The notes beneath the pieces were generated by a model. The model saw nothing but the letters and a program-made list of their open reading frames with translations, ran no database searches and was not told the origin of the DNA. A DNA stretch of 64,000 nucleotides from Triplophysa rosa (Eukaryota; Chordata; Actinopteri; Cypriniformes; Nemacheilidae): assembly GCF_024868665.1 (NCBI RefSeq), contig NC_079894.1:3931426-3995425 (forward strand), written 5' to 3'. Shown here piece by piece: positions 1 through 9,744 of the stretch. Numbering within the stretch: position 1 is the first letter of the stretch; every line of letters begins with the position of its first letter. A program made the position numbers and the translations under genes.

Positions 1-1
1 T

Positions 2-1015
2 TGTCCTCAGTGTGGAAAGAGTTACAAGAGCAAAACTGGTCTTGCAGCCCACATGATAATTCACACAGGACAAAGCCCATACGCTTGTGTTCAGTGTGGA
101 AAGGGTTTCGTACAGAAATGCAATCTGGATTATCATATGAGAGTTCACACCGGAGAGCGGCCGTACACTTGTGTTCAGTGTGGAAAGGGTTTTGGACAGA
201 AATGCAATCTGGAGAATCACATGAGAATTCACACTGGAGAGCAGCCGTACACATGTATTGAGTGTGGAAAGGGTTTCGGACAGAAACAAAGTCTTACAAA
301 GCACATGAGAGTTCACACTGGAGAGCAGCCGTACACATGTATTGAGTGTGGAAAGAGTTTCAGAGAGAAGAAATCTCATAAAATGCACATGAGAATTCAC
401 ACCGGAGAACGCCCGTACACTTGCCCTCAGTGTGGAAAGAGTTTCATACAGAAACAAACTCTTACAAAGCACATGAGAATTCACACTGGAGAGCAGCCGT
501 ACATATGTATTGAGTGTGGAAAGAGTTTCAGAGAGAAGAAATCTCATAAACTGCACATGAGAATTCACACAGGAGAGCGTCCACACACATGTGTTGAGTG
601 TGGAAAGAGTTACAAGAGCAAAACTGGTTTTACAGCCCACATGATAATTCACACAATACAAAGCCCATACTCTTGTGTTCAATGTGCAAAGAGTTTCATA
701 CAGAAAGGAAATCTGGATTATCACATGAGAGTTCACTCTGGAGAGCGGCCGTACACATGTGTTCAGTGTGGAAAGAGTTTCATACAGAAATGCAATCTGG
801 AAAATCACATGAGAGGTCACACTGGAGAGCGGCCGTACACATGCAGTGAGTGTGGAAAGAGCTTCATACAGAAAGGCAATCTGGATTATCACATGAGAGG
901 TCACACTGGAGAGCGCCCGTACACATGTGTTCAGTGTGGAAAGGGTTTCATACAGAAAGGCAATCTTAAGGCCCACATGAGGATTCACGCTGAAAAAAGC
1001 CCACACACGTGTTGA
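2..1015 (+). CDS. C2H2 zinc-finger protein, 3' part of terminal exon (12 fingers)
   Basis: The frame is open from base 2, so the gene begins outside the window. It encodes 12 consecutive Kruppel-type fingers with an exact 84-bp (28-residue) period, each of form C-x2-C-x12-H-x3-H. Most are joined by TGERPYT or TGEQPYT linkers. Known role of the family: sequence-specific DNA binding in the nucleus, with about three bases read per finger. No KRAB, SCAN or BTB domain is visible because the 5' exons are missing, so repressor or activator role cannot be told. Fingers 1-3 resemble fingers 8-10, and finger 5 is nearly the same as finger 7, which points to internal block duplication. Three linkers are unusual: TGQSPYA, TIQSPYS and AEKSPHT. 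The frame ends at TGA 1013-1015, directly after the first cysteine of finger 13, because of an apparent 2-base deletion. A truncated but working protein remains possible, since 12 complete fingers precede the break. Confidence 0.9.
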   Translation, partial: CPQCGKSYKSKTGLAAHMIIHTGQSPYACVQCGKGFVQKCNLDYHMRVHTGERPYTCVQCGKGFGQKCNLENHMRIHTGEQPYTCIECGKGFGQKQSLTKHMRVHTGEQPYTCIECGKSFREKKSHKMHMRIHTGERPYTCPQCGKSFIQKQTLTKHMRIHTGEQPYICIECGKSFREKKSHKLHMRIHTGERPHTCVECGKSYKSKTGFTAHMIIHTIQSPYSCVQCAKSFIQKGNLDYHMRVHSGERPYTCVQCGKSFIQKCNLENHMRGHTGERPYTCSECGKSFIQKGNLDYHMRGHTGERPYTCVQCGKGFIQKGNLKAHMRIHAEKSPHTC

Positions 1016-1115
1016 GTGTGGAAAGAATTTCACAACCAAGGGAAGCCTTAAAATTCACATGAGACTTCATCCTAGAGAAAGCCCAGATAGCAAGAGAGCA
1101 GATGAAAACCATTGA
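1011..1115 (+). pseudogene. Thirteenth zinc finger and natural C-terminus, out of frame
   Basis: In the frame starting at 1011 the sequence continues as a full finger, CVECGKNFTTKGSLKIH plus the final histidine, then a hydrophilic tail (PRESPDSKRADENH) and TGA at 1113-1115. The first cysteine of this finger is still in the old frame at 1010-1012. Compared with the equivalent place at 591-600, where CACACATGTG reads through, the sequence here has lost the two bases AT. The deletion therefore shortens the protein by about 34 residues and one finger. It could be a real allele or lineage change, or an assembly error. Confidence 0.75.
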
Positions 1116-1274
1116 ATCAATGTTAAAAAAATTGTTAATTTGTCAATGTCAGTGGCATTGAAAAAATATCTCCTTTGCATCGGTAATTAATGTTGAAATT
1201 TCAACTATGCAGCGGTATTGTGATCAGTGTTTTCTTTAGTTGGGCTCTTGACTCTTTCATTGATTATTATCATC

Positions 1275-1280
1275 AATAAA
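1275..1280 (+). promoter_or_regulatory. Poly(A) signal of the zinc-finger gene
   Basis: A canonical AATAAA lies 160 bp after the second stop codon, a usual 3' UTR length. The transcript end was not seen directly. Confidence 0.5.
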
Positions 1281-1379
1281 AACACTATTGCAGTGGTACA
1301 GAAAGAGGTGTTAAATTGGAGTGATTTGCTTTGGTGTCAAACATTACTATGCCTTATTCCCTAGTACAGCTGTGACAGT

Positions 1380-1740
1380 ACAGGCCCAGCTAACACCGTA
1401 CGTTCTGACAACGTCACCAGTTCATCTTCATTTGGTCACCGTGACATTACTTTGTGACAACGTTCTGAGGACGATCCATTGGCAACGTTCCATTTTTTTA
1501 GAATTTTTGCTTACGTTCCAGAAACGTCCTAGCCACGTACTCAAATAACGTCGTGAATTAATCCCATAGAGAACCTTGTAGCGACGTGATGTACTGGTCT
1601 TCAGAAAATCTGGACACTGGTCATTTTTGCTTAAGTTCCAGAAACGTCTGAGCCGTTGAGAATGTTTTAGCGACGGCATGTACTCGTCTTCAGATGACCT
1701 CGACACTGGTCATTTGATTAATGAATCTGGTCATTTCTGT
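1380..1740. repeat. ACGT-rich imperfect tandem repeat, about 118-bp offset
   Basis: The block starting TTTTTGCTTACGTTCCAGAA near 1504 returns as TTTTTGCTTAAGTTCCAGAA near 1624. Both copies continue through an AAACGTC word, a TAGCGACG word and a CTTCAGA..GACACTGGTCA end. The region is rich in ACGT and GACG words. It looks like the inside of an old DNA transposon; no terminal repeats were found. Confidence 0.55.
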
Positions 1741-2400
1741 GTATTATGTTATTGTATGGAAAATGTATGATCAGTGTAAAATCTGTTAAAATGTCAAGAC
1801 GAATGCTATTAATCTGACTTCTGACAGCTATTAAACTGGAGTTTAATTCGATACCACAATTACAACTATTTATTTTGTGCGCACGCCTCTGACATGTGCC
1901 TGCGCGTCTCCAGCACGCTTCTTTGTTTTGCAAAAAGCCGAGCGCTCTCATCATTTAAACGTTAACGGTCATTTCTTTTTACCTCACTGCCTGATTTTAC
2001 TTAAGCGGTTTATTAATATTCATTCTTTACTTTATACCTTACAGGTGTGAGAGTAAACACATATTTTAGTGATTTTCGATCGATTTGGCTGGTTTAAATG
2101 AACGGACCCTGGTGTTTGTGAGTGTGACTAAAGAAGGTTTTGATTGTTGTTTCAATGTTTCCTTTAAACGGACAACCTGCTAAACTTATGTGGTAAAACA
2201 AGAATATAATGTTAAGCCTAAACACAATGTTTATTCATCTCTGTCAATAAATATCTGCTTTAAATCCTCTATATTGTGTTGAAGTCTTTGATTGTTTATG
2301 TCATGTACTACAGTATAAATAAACTAGATAGTACATTTTCTAAAGAAACTGTGAGTCATGCTTTCGTGGCAAACTGCGGAACTAGGCACTAGGGTGATGA
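1741..2400. other. Intergenic DNA without a recognised feature
   Basis: AT-rich unique-looking sequence with stop codons in all frames. I see no gene, RNA or clear repeat boundary. Confidence 0.5.
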
Positions 2401-2439
2401 CACTTTAAGTACTAATGAATCTAACCAACCCCCATGAAT

Positions 2440-3330
2440 CTAAGATGTTCTGATACAGAGTTATAGGTCTTGCTAAACGGTTGCTAGGCTAATGTGTTTG
2501 GTTGCTATGGGCGTGGCTTGGCATCTGCACTTGATAATACTCTAAGCTATGAGTGAAACAAACAACCCCGTGTCTCTACGATGTTCTGGTGCAGAGATAT
2601 AGGTGTTGCTAAACAGTTGCTAGGCTAACCTGTTTGGTTGCTATGGGCGTGGCTTGGCATCTGCACTTGATAGTACTATGAGTGAAAACCTATGAGTGAA
2701 ACGAATCAACCCCTGTGTCTCTATGGTGTTCTGATGCACAGATATAGGCGTTGCTAAATGGTTGCTAGGTTAACCTGTTTGGTTGCTATGGGCGTGGCTT
2801 GGCATCTGCAATTGATAATACTCTAACCTATGAGTGAAATGATCCAACCCGCGTGTCTCTACGATGTTCCTATGCAGAGATATAGGTTTTGCTAAATGGT
2901 TGCTAGGCTAACCTGTTTGGTTGCTATGGGCGTGGCTTAGCATCTGCCAATAGATGATGCTCTAAGCTATGAGTGTAACGAACCAACCCCCGTGTCTCTA
3001 CGATGTTCCGATGGAGAGATATAGGTATTGCTAAATGGTTGCTAGGCTGACATGTTTTGTTGCTATGGGCGTGGCATCGAAGCTTCATGATGATTCTGGG
3101 ACACTGAATGGTTGCCTGAGTAAAACAAGCCCACCCCCTTGTCTCTACGACACTGTGTTGCAAAGATATCCACCTGGACTTTTTATAATGAGAGTCTATG
3201 GGATCGGTTGCAAGGTTGCTGTAAATGGTTGCTATGGGCGTGGCTTAATAACTTCATAATAATCATGTGCCACTGATTGGTAGCCTGAGCAAAATGAGCC
3301 CACCCCCTTGTCTCTAAGTGGTTGTACTGC
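2440..3330. repeat. Minisatellite-like tandem array, unit about 140 bp, six copies
   Basis: The core GTTGCTATGGGCGTGGC recurs at about 2501, 2637, 2782, 2920, 3059 and 3228, giving spacings of 136, 145, 138, 139 and 169 bp. Each unit also carries GTTGCTAGGCTAACCTG, a CTATGAGTGAAACGAA word, GTGTCTCTACGATGTTC and CAGAGATATAGG. The copies are diverged, the last one most. No coding potential. Confidence 0.85.
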
Positions 3331-3339
3331 GAAGATATT

Positions 3340-3955
3340 CAACACGGGACGGTTTTACACCTTATATGGGCATGCTTCCTGTCAATAGGAAATTTTGGGT
3401 GGCTCTTACACCCCAGGGGTACAACTTACACCCCAATGTAATGCATGTTCTTATAGAGCCTGATAGCCTCTTCAAATGTGGTAACCCGCACGTTTCTACA
3501 AAATCCTTGCTCTGAGCTACGACCCATCAAAGTTTGGCGCAATGTTAAGTCAATGGGCTTTTTCGGGTGTTTTTTCGCCCCCCTCACCCGATCGCTTCCA
3601 AAAGTCATGGTACACCATTTCTCAATGTGCCGTTCGATTTGATGTATACATTCATGGGTCTAATGCGAAAAAAAAATCGGTATCTAGGTTTTGAATGGGA
3701 GTCAATGGGCCATTATAATTATACGGGACATTTTGGGTGGCTCTTACACCCCAGGGGTGCAACTTACACCCCATTGTGAGTGATGTTCTTACAGAGCCTG
3801 ATAGCCTCTTGAACTGGTGTATCATTCAAATGTTTCTACGATGTCCTCGGTCGGAGCTACGACCCCTCAAAGTTGGGCGCAATGTTAAGTCTATGGGATT
3901 TTTCGGGTGGTTTTTCACCCCCCTATCGCACTATACTTTGTTATAGTGTATTGTA
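3340..3955. repeat. Second tandem repeat, two copies offset by about 339 bp
   Basis: The block starting TTTTGGGTGGCTCTTACACC occurs near 3392 and again near 3731. Both copies share AGCCTGATAGCCTCTT, GAGCTACGACCC, GCGCAATGTTAAGTC and TTTTTCGGGTG with a run of C. It directly follows the 140-bp array, so both may be parts of one large non-autonomous transposon. Confidence 0.75.
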
Positions 3956-4159
3956 AAATGTACACTTGTGATACTATTTTAGTCATTCGGGATGTTTTAG
4001 GATTTGTGCACCTCACATAAAGACCCTGAAAAGGTAATACTGTTGTGTTGTAACAAAATAAAATAGAAAACTGCAGCTTATAAAAAAAACTTCTATTTAC
4101 TGATACACGTGTGTGACTTTACAACAACAAACGCCACTTTCACAGGCGCTCAGTTGACT

Positions 4160-4432
4160 TTAAAGTGATGGTTCACCCACCTCTTGTCATTTTAAACCTG
4201 TATGCCCTTCTTTCTGTGGAAGAACAAAAAAGAAGATATTTTGAAGAATGTTTGTAACAGAACAACGTTGGCTGATATTGTATGGGTACACAAAAAGTGC
4301 AAGTCAATGGGGACCAATGGTTTTCTTAAAATACCTTCTGTATTCTGCTGAAGAAAGTAAGTCATCCAGGTTTGAAATGTCATGAGGGTGAGTAAATGAA
4401 GACAAAATTTTCGTTTTGGGGTAAACTAATAA
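4160..4432. mobile_element. Fold-back MITE of the AGTTCACCC family
   Basis: Starts TTTAAAGTGATGGTTCACCC and contains the family words AAGAAGATATTTTGAAGAAT, GTCAATGGGGACC and CTGCTGAAGAAAG. It ends with GAGGGTGAGTAAATGA and a TTTTGGGG-GTAAACT end. The two halves are roughly inverted copies. The family resembles the short inverted-repeat elements reported in zebrafish, such as Angel; I do not assert the name. Confidence 0.8.
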
Positions 4433-4754
4433 CATGGTAGTAGTCAGTCATCCATGGAACAGCAGAGCGGTCAGAGTGGTGTGTTCTGCAGGCCAACATC
4501 TGTCCAGGCCTCTTGATGTCTTCAGCTGGGTCTCACAGAAGACCTGCAATAAAGACCATACAATTTATACCCATTACAAATCCATTATTTACAAAACTGT
4601 AACAACGCAACAATTCTCTGTGACAACCACATGAAGAGAAAATCTATTCAGTGTGTACGGAACCAAACTGAACAACTAGCTGTTGTTGATGACATCACCG
4701 TAATCACATGGAACAATAATTTAGGGGATTCATTCCTGCATTTTGAAGAAATAG

Positions 4755-4930
4755 TTAGCCCCAAAATGAAACTTTTGCCAGCATTTGCTCACCCTCCAGT
4801 TGTTACAAACCTGTATACATTTCTTTGTGTGGAACACAAATAATATTTTAATGAAAGTCTGTAACTAAGCCGTTTTGGGTCACCACTGACTAGTAGTCTT
4901 TTATCCTATGGGAGTCAAGTGACCCAAAAT
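4755..4930. mobile_element. Partial copy of the same MITE family
   Basis: Left half only: CCCCAAAATGAAA, TTGCTCACCCTCCAGTTGTT, ACCTGTATACATTTCTTTGT and GGAACACAAATAATATTTT, then a degenerate CCTATGGGAGTCAAGTGACC. The right half is missing. Confidence 0.6.
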
Positions 4931-5100
4931 GACTTGGAAACAAACTTTTATTATAGACAGGGTTTCTGCTAGTTTCACAAAGTCAAATTTAAGACCTTTT
5001 TAAAACCATTATGAATTAAATTTAAGACCTGCATCACGACAAAAAACGCACACCCAACATTCCCAGGTTAATTTCTTTCTTGCATACATAGCAGAAGGTT

Positions 5101-5276
5101 GGTTACAATTTATTTTACAATGCCCTTGTTACACGTTACATGTATTTACTATAAATTATGCATAATTACATGTAACTAACCCTAATCTTAAAGTAAGTAC
5201 ATGTAGTTAATTTTTATTACTCAGTACTTAAATGTATAATTACACTGTAACAGGGGCACTAAAATAAAGTGTAACC
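5101..5276. mobile_element. Short MITE with GGTTACA inverted ends
   Basis: The left end GGTTACAATTTATTTTACAA is matched by the reverse complement of the right end (GGTTACACTTTATTTTAGTG). Similarity continues inward through CCCTTGTTACA and CCCCTGTTACA. Length 176 bp; no coding content. Confidence 0.7.
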
Positions 5277-5599
5277 AAAAATTCTTGATTCAGAGAACCT
5301 TGTTTTTAAAACATTATTTATCTTCCAAGTAAATTCATCTATGCATTAATTTAAGACAGACAATATGTATAACTAATTGGCATGGCACAAATGTGCAGTG
5401 AGAGTAAATATCTGTATTAGACGGACAGATCTTTAGGGATCAGATTGACAGCTATAGCCTAAGGTTTAAGTAGCTTCACCTTTTACACATACGCACACGG
5501 ATCTTTCTTTTCAAATGTTTAAATGTAAATGTATTATGATTGATAAGTGCATCAAAAGTAGCGAAATAAAGTTTTGACGTGCACTCGCTCATAGAATTA

Positions 5600-5735
5600 T
5601 TATGGATTACAGTGCAGACGTGATCATATTGCGCGTCGACCCGAGTCCAAGAAACGACGTCATCGCAGCCGCCATCTTGTATGCTACGGAAGCTGTGACG
5701 GCCGCTGTTTAGTATAAGAGTAGTTGATAAAGTTT
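5600..5735. promoter_or_regulatory. Small CpG-rich patch with CRE-like and YY1-like motifs
   Basis: In otherwise AT-rich DNA this patch holds GCGCGTCGACCCGAG, a CRE-like GACGTCATCG and GCCGCCATCTTG, which is the reverse complement of the YY1 consensus. An ACGGCCGCTG word follows. No known gene starts here; an unannotated RNA or a transposon promoter are both possible. Confidence 0.3.
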
Positions 5736-6391
5736 GTACTGCTGTTCGTTACCTGTTCTATTTGCCATTTGTTATTATTTCATCACTGACTGTTTACTGT
5801 TCTTTAATAATTGCTTGATAACTTTTTACTTACATTACTGAGCTGAAGCGGTGCCTTAAGTTTCAGGTACAAACAAAAAACCTGGAAACAGAGACATCGC
5901 TACAATCTGTGTGCTCATTTAGATTACTTAAGGGGTGTTCGATTCTGGGTTCTTTTGAAGTCGACTCTGATTCCCGACTCCCACTGTTAGAGTCAACTAC
6001 ATTTAACATACATCAAAACAGGGACAGGAACACAAATATCAAAAAACTGAATGCTCTGGTAGGCAACTATTTTCCAAAGGTGCTCGCAAACACATGCATT
6101 CTTAAGTTTACATAAACTTCTATGTACAATTTTACTCTGACAATTAATGATAATTCTGACATCCACTGGTAACCAGAAAAATCCTGTAGGTCGCACACAG
6201 GTCTTTGGTTTTTAAGCATTTTTTTGCATATTTGACCTCTGTCCAACAGTGACTTTATGATGTTGAGATCCATCTTTTTACATTGAGGACCAGTGACAGA
6301 CTTACACACAATTATTACAAAAGATACAAACATTGTAATACTCAAAAAGTCAACACAACACATTAAGAGACAGATGGAAGAAGTTGCATAA

Positions 6392-6397
6392 TTTATT
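6392..6397 (-). promoter_or_regulatory. mrps14: Possible poly(A) signal of mrps14
   Basis: TTTATT on the plus strand is AATAAA on the minus strand, about 225 bases past the mrps14 stop codon. Position fits; there is no direct proof of use. Confidence 0.35.
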
Positions 6398-6620
6398 GTA
6401 TGTACAATAACATAACACATGTGCTATTAGATGAATAAAAAAAACTTGCCAATGTGCATTTACTCTATTAAAAAAAAAAAGTGACACCCAAGCAGTGCTA
6501 GGTGGTTTTCCAGCTCTGTGGTATGGAACTCAATATTCTACATTAGGATGTATTCCTTTTTAAAAGTATAACAAGCTGCAGTTCATTCTGAGGTTATCCA
6601 TTCACTACTTGTTTTGGTGA

Positions 6621-6803
6621 TTACCACATCGATCGCTGTACCCCAGACATCTGGTTGTGGTCTGCTAAATGCCGAAAAACAATGCGGCTAAGACGCCACC
6701 TGCGTTTCACCCCACGTGGACGTGATGTCATCACACACCTGTTGCGTATGCGCACTGGGCAACTGTCTCGAGGCAATGCAGCTATTTCTTTGTCAGCTAT
6801 CTC
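6621..6803 (-). CDS. mrps14: mrps14 coding exon 3 (last)
   Basis: Encodes 60 residues from [20 protein letters not shown] to the terminal QRSMW and TAA (6623-6621). The acceptor, TTTGTTTCCGTAG in minus-strand sense, ends at 6804. It carries the RNRC and TSRPRG rRNA-binding signature. Confidence 0.95.
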   Translation of the reverse strand, partial: EIADKEIAALPRDSCPVRIRNRCVMTSRPRGVKRRWRLSRIVFRHLADHNQMSGVQRSMW

Positions 6804-8097
6804 CTACGGAAACAAAAAAAGAGACGAGGCATATGAGAACACCATTATTTACAAGAGAGCAACATCCTTTGCACAGTAGCTTTACTGTAATTTCAAGCAT
6901 ATACAGCTTGTAAATAATGGTGCGAGACTACAATTCTCATGGACAAAAATGCTATGAAAGACACACACAGAAAAATCTTTGCACTTTAACGTAACATTTA
7001 GTTAGGTCTAGTTTAAATGAGTTTGAACTTAAAAAGTTCACTTTAAAAAACAAATACCTTCATTATATTATTATATATATTATTATTATTATTAAGTAAA
7101 CATCGTTGTTATAAAATGTAGTCTGTTAATCAATAGTTCAGCCAACAACCAAGAATAAAATAAAAGTTTTAAAAACAATAGTTATACAACAGTTTAGTTT
7201 GTGACCAAGACGGCAAACTAACAAACCAACATCATAAAGTACCAAAAACAAAAGTGGGTAAGAGATTATATAAAAAGGCAAAAAGTCAGCAATATCTCAA
7301 GCTAAATGGTAGATAATAGATGAAGTCTGCAAATCTTTGAACATACCTGCAGCTCTTTTGGCAAAAGAGTATTTTTCCTAATGGCATTTATACGAAGTCT
7401 TGTATCTGCATATTCATATGCCATTTGTCTCCTTTTCACATCCCGTAACATCCTCCAGTCAACATAATAACTCCTGAACTGTTCCACCATTCCCAGTGAA
7501 CTTCTGCAGGCCTGAAAACAACAGATAAAAGATGTAAATGCGTACAGGTCAGTTACAGCCCCTATAAAAATGAATAATGGTTTTAACACTATAGTTTTGC
7601 AACAAAGCCCACAGTAACAACAAATTTACCATGGTCCCGCTACAGTAACCATAGATCAACCATACTGTTTAAAATAAAACTATGGTAATGTACTAATGGT
7701 AATCAAACTCCGAAAAACAGGCTTAACGTTACTTTAACAAACCATGGTTAACTTCCGGCAGTACAAATACTGATTTAACTTTCTATTAAAATAAAAACTT
7801 TCTATCTAAAGTAAAAATAAAAACTACAAATTTAACGTGCAGCAATATGTTTTCATTAGTCATGAACTTCAAATGTCACTGGTTCCTCTACGTGTAACAT
7901 AGTAACGTTCGAGTCACCGAGCCTCGCAGGCTCCGCATCAACAAACAAAGGAACCTACACCATTCACACACAAAATACGAATAAATCACTTTACAAATCC
8001 TGACAGAATCGGGTCAACTTGATTCTACCTGTCTACAAAACGGCAAGGACGACTGCAGAAATCCCATCCCTGTGCTGAGCACCTTCAATGCTGCCAT
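6621..8097 (-). CDS. mrps14: Mitochondrial small ribosomal subunit protein uS14m (MRPS14), whole gene
   Basis: Three coding exons on the minus strand (8097-8029, 7511-7347, 6803-6621) join in phase 0 into 138 residues. The mature part reads [20 protein letters not shown], then [18 protein letters not shown], and ends with [34 protein letters not shown] and a final Trp. This is the uS14 family pattern with the C-x-(T/S)xRPRG rRNA-binding signature. The protein is a component of the mitoribosomal small-subunit head and is needed for translation of mitochondrial mRNAs. Residues 1-30 ([20 protein letters not shown] onward) are basic, hydrophobic and low in acid, as expected for a matrix-targeting leader. 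The protein is slightly longer than the roughly 128-residue human form. All splice sites are GT-AG. It is transcribed away from tenascin-W, as in human. Confidence 0.96.
6840..6922. repeat. 16-bp perfect inverted repeat in mrps14 intron 2
   Basis: CACCATTATTTACAAG at 6840-6855 is perfectly complemented by CTTGTAAATAATGGTG at 6907-6922, leaving a 51-base loop. It lies 37 bases inside intron 2, just upstream of the exon 3 acceptor in transcript sense. It may be a MITE remnant or an RNA hairpin. Confidence 0.7.
7347..7511 (-). CDS. mrps14: mrps14 coding exon 2
   Basis: Encodes 55 residues, [20 protein letters not shown] through [10 protein letters not shown]. It is flanked by an acceptor TTTTCAG (ending 7512) and a donor GTATGT (starting 7346), both phase 0. 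This is the most conserved part of the protein. Confidence 0.95.
8029..8097 (-). CDS. mrps14: mrps14 coding exon 1 with start codon
   Basis: The ATG at 8097-8095 opens a 23-residue exon ending LPFCRQ, with a donor GTAGAATC from 8028. The initiator sits in a fair context (AAACATGG). A second in-frame Met at residue 11 would be an alternative start. The exon encodes the mitochondrial leader. Confidence 0.88.
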
Positions 8098-8160
8098 GTT
8101 TACTCGCCACTAACCTTGATGGGAGTAAGCAGGGTGAGAAATGAATTCAGTAGACCATTA

Positions 8161-8174
8161 CTGCCACCTACTGG
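8161..8174 (-). promoter_or_regulatory. CTCF-like motif upstream of mrps14
   Basis: CTGCCACCTACTGG reads CCAGTAGGTGGCAG on the minus strand, a full match to the CTCF core consensus. It lies 64 bp upstream of the mrps14 start codon. The same words occur inside some fish transposons, so occupancy is not assured. Confidence 0.45.
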
Positions 8175-8199
8175 TTTGGCGCCACATGTGAGGGGAAAA

Positions 8200-9587
8200 T
8201 ATATTTCCTGAACAGTAAATAACGAGACGTTGTCTAGTTAGAGAATATTAGAGCGGTGTATCACTTTACCAACAAACCATTAACATATCACACAAGTATA
8301 ACGAGAGGCAACATCGTTAAAATAATTGTATGCAATTGCGGTGTACAGCCAGAAGGCAGCAGAATGCAGCTACCAGTTCAACAAAATTCAACAAAACTGG
8401 ATCGGTAAGCAGTGTTATCTTATCCGCCTGTGTTTTAACATTCAAATGCGGTCAGTAGCCTACATTTTAAAAAAGAACCTAAATGTTCGAAATTTCACAC
8501 ATTTTTAATCTGTATGCAAGACTAAAGAAAGCCCAATTTGTTTTCTTAGCCAGATCTGACGGTTTCCTGACATAATTCTTATAGCCTAATACCTAACCTA
8601 TAGTATCGATAATTATATTTTTTCGTGATGGTGGCACAACCATAAAGGTCAACAGCATATCACTAAAATAAATGTTGTTGTGGTTGTACATAATGCATTA
8701 GGTAAGGCCAACATAAGACACTAAATTGTGAGGTGACCTTTAGACTGCACCTGACCTGCACCTTAAGTTAGTCAAAATACAAAAAACCCAGTTCTTTCAG
8801 ACAGATAGCAAATTGTAATACTGATTAGCTGGTCCTATTTGGACAGCAAGTTTATTGAGTACAAATATAAATAAAAAGTAGAGATGATTTAAACTTTGAT
8901 AAAAGCTTTATATTGGCAGTTGATTTTGTCCCAAACTATTTACAGTACATTCCAGGTGTATATTTGATCAATACACGTTTTTCCAGAGAATCTAGCCCAT
9001 TATTCTTGTGTAGCTAGCCAATTGAGATCTTTTTTTTTGTAGCATAACATATAATACAGTGACTTGCATTGCCATCCGCTTACCACAGGACAAATCCCTT
9101 TGATTTAAGTAATGCAACAATGTAAAACAAATAGCAGACAACAACAAAAATAACAACCAAAACAAACAGCTCTTTATGTGCTTCTCTGCATGACATTGGT
9201 TAGAGTTCAACCCCAAGGCATTAGGAAAAAAAAACGGTTCTAGTAAAATCCTGTAGAATTTCCCATGCAATCAGTCTTTGTTAAAATATACTAAAAGATG
9301 TGTTCTCAGAATAAATACTAACATATGTCAAATTGCTCAACTTTACAAACAATATCCATTGTGTAAGTTTGAGTGGAATACAGACAGATCTGTATGTATC
9401 AGGAAGCTCAACACATTTTTATGACATATAGGGACACTTAACAGTAAATAAGAGTTTTAAAATGACCGTAAGCTCTATGTGCAGAAATGGAACATTTAGT
9501 TCTGAACTCATTTAAGTTAAGTTTTCCATTCCTAAATATTTTTATCTGTGACTGTAGATGTTTGTAAAACTATAGGCTATTTTTAAA
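8200..9587. other. Intergenic DNA without a recognised gene
   Basis: AT-rich sequence upstream of mrps14. Its open frames are short and isolated; no coding pattern or bounded repeat was seen. Confidence 0.5.
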
Positions 9588-9589
9588 GG

Positions 9590-9742
9590 GATAGTTCACC
9601 CAAAAATACAGATTCTGTCATCATTTACTCACCTTCGAGTTGTTACAAATGTGTATGAATTTCTTTGTTCTGATGAACACAGAAAGATATTTGGAAGAAT
9701 GCTTGTAACCAAACCATAGTAGGGAAAATTACTGTTTGTACA
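9590..9742. mobile_element. Left half of an AGTTCACCC-family MITE, cut by a Tc1-like element
   Basis: Begins TTTAAAGGGATAGTTCACCC and continues through CTGTCATCATTTACTCACC and AAGATATTTGGAAGAATG to GTAACCAAACCATAGTAG. It stops where the Tc1-like element starts. The right half is not found after that element. Confidence 0.75.
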
Positions 9743-9744
9743 TA

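Noticed and set aside
2440..3960. CRISPR-like array
   Set aside because: Units are about 140 and 339 bp, diverged throughout and without a constant repeat/variable spacer pattern; the genome is vertebrate.
6067..6420. 117-codon minus-strand frame downstream of mrps14
   Set aside because: It falls in the expected 3' UTR area of mrps14 and shows no recognisable motif.
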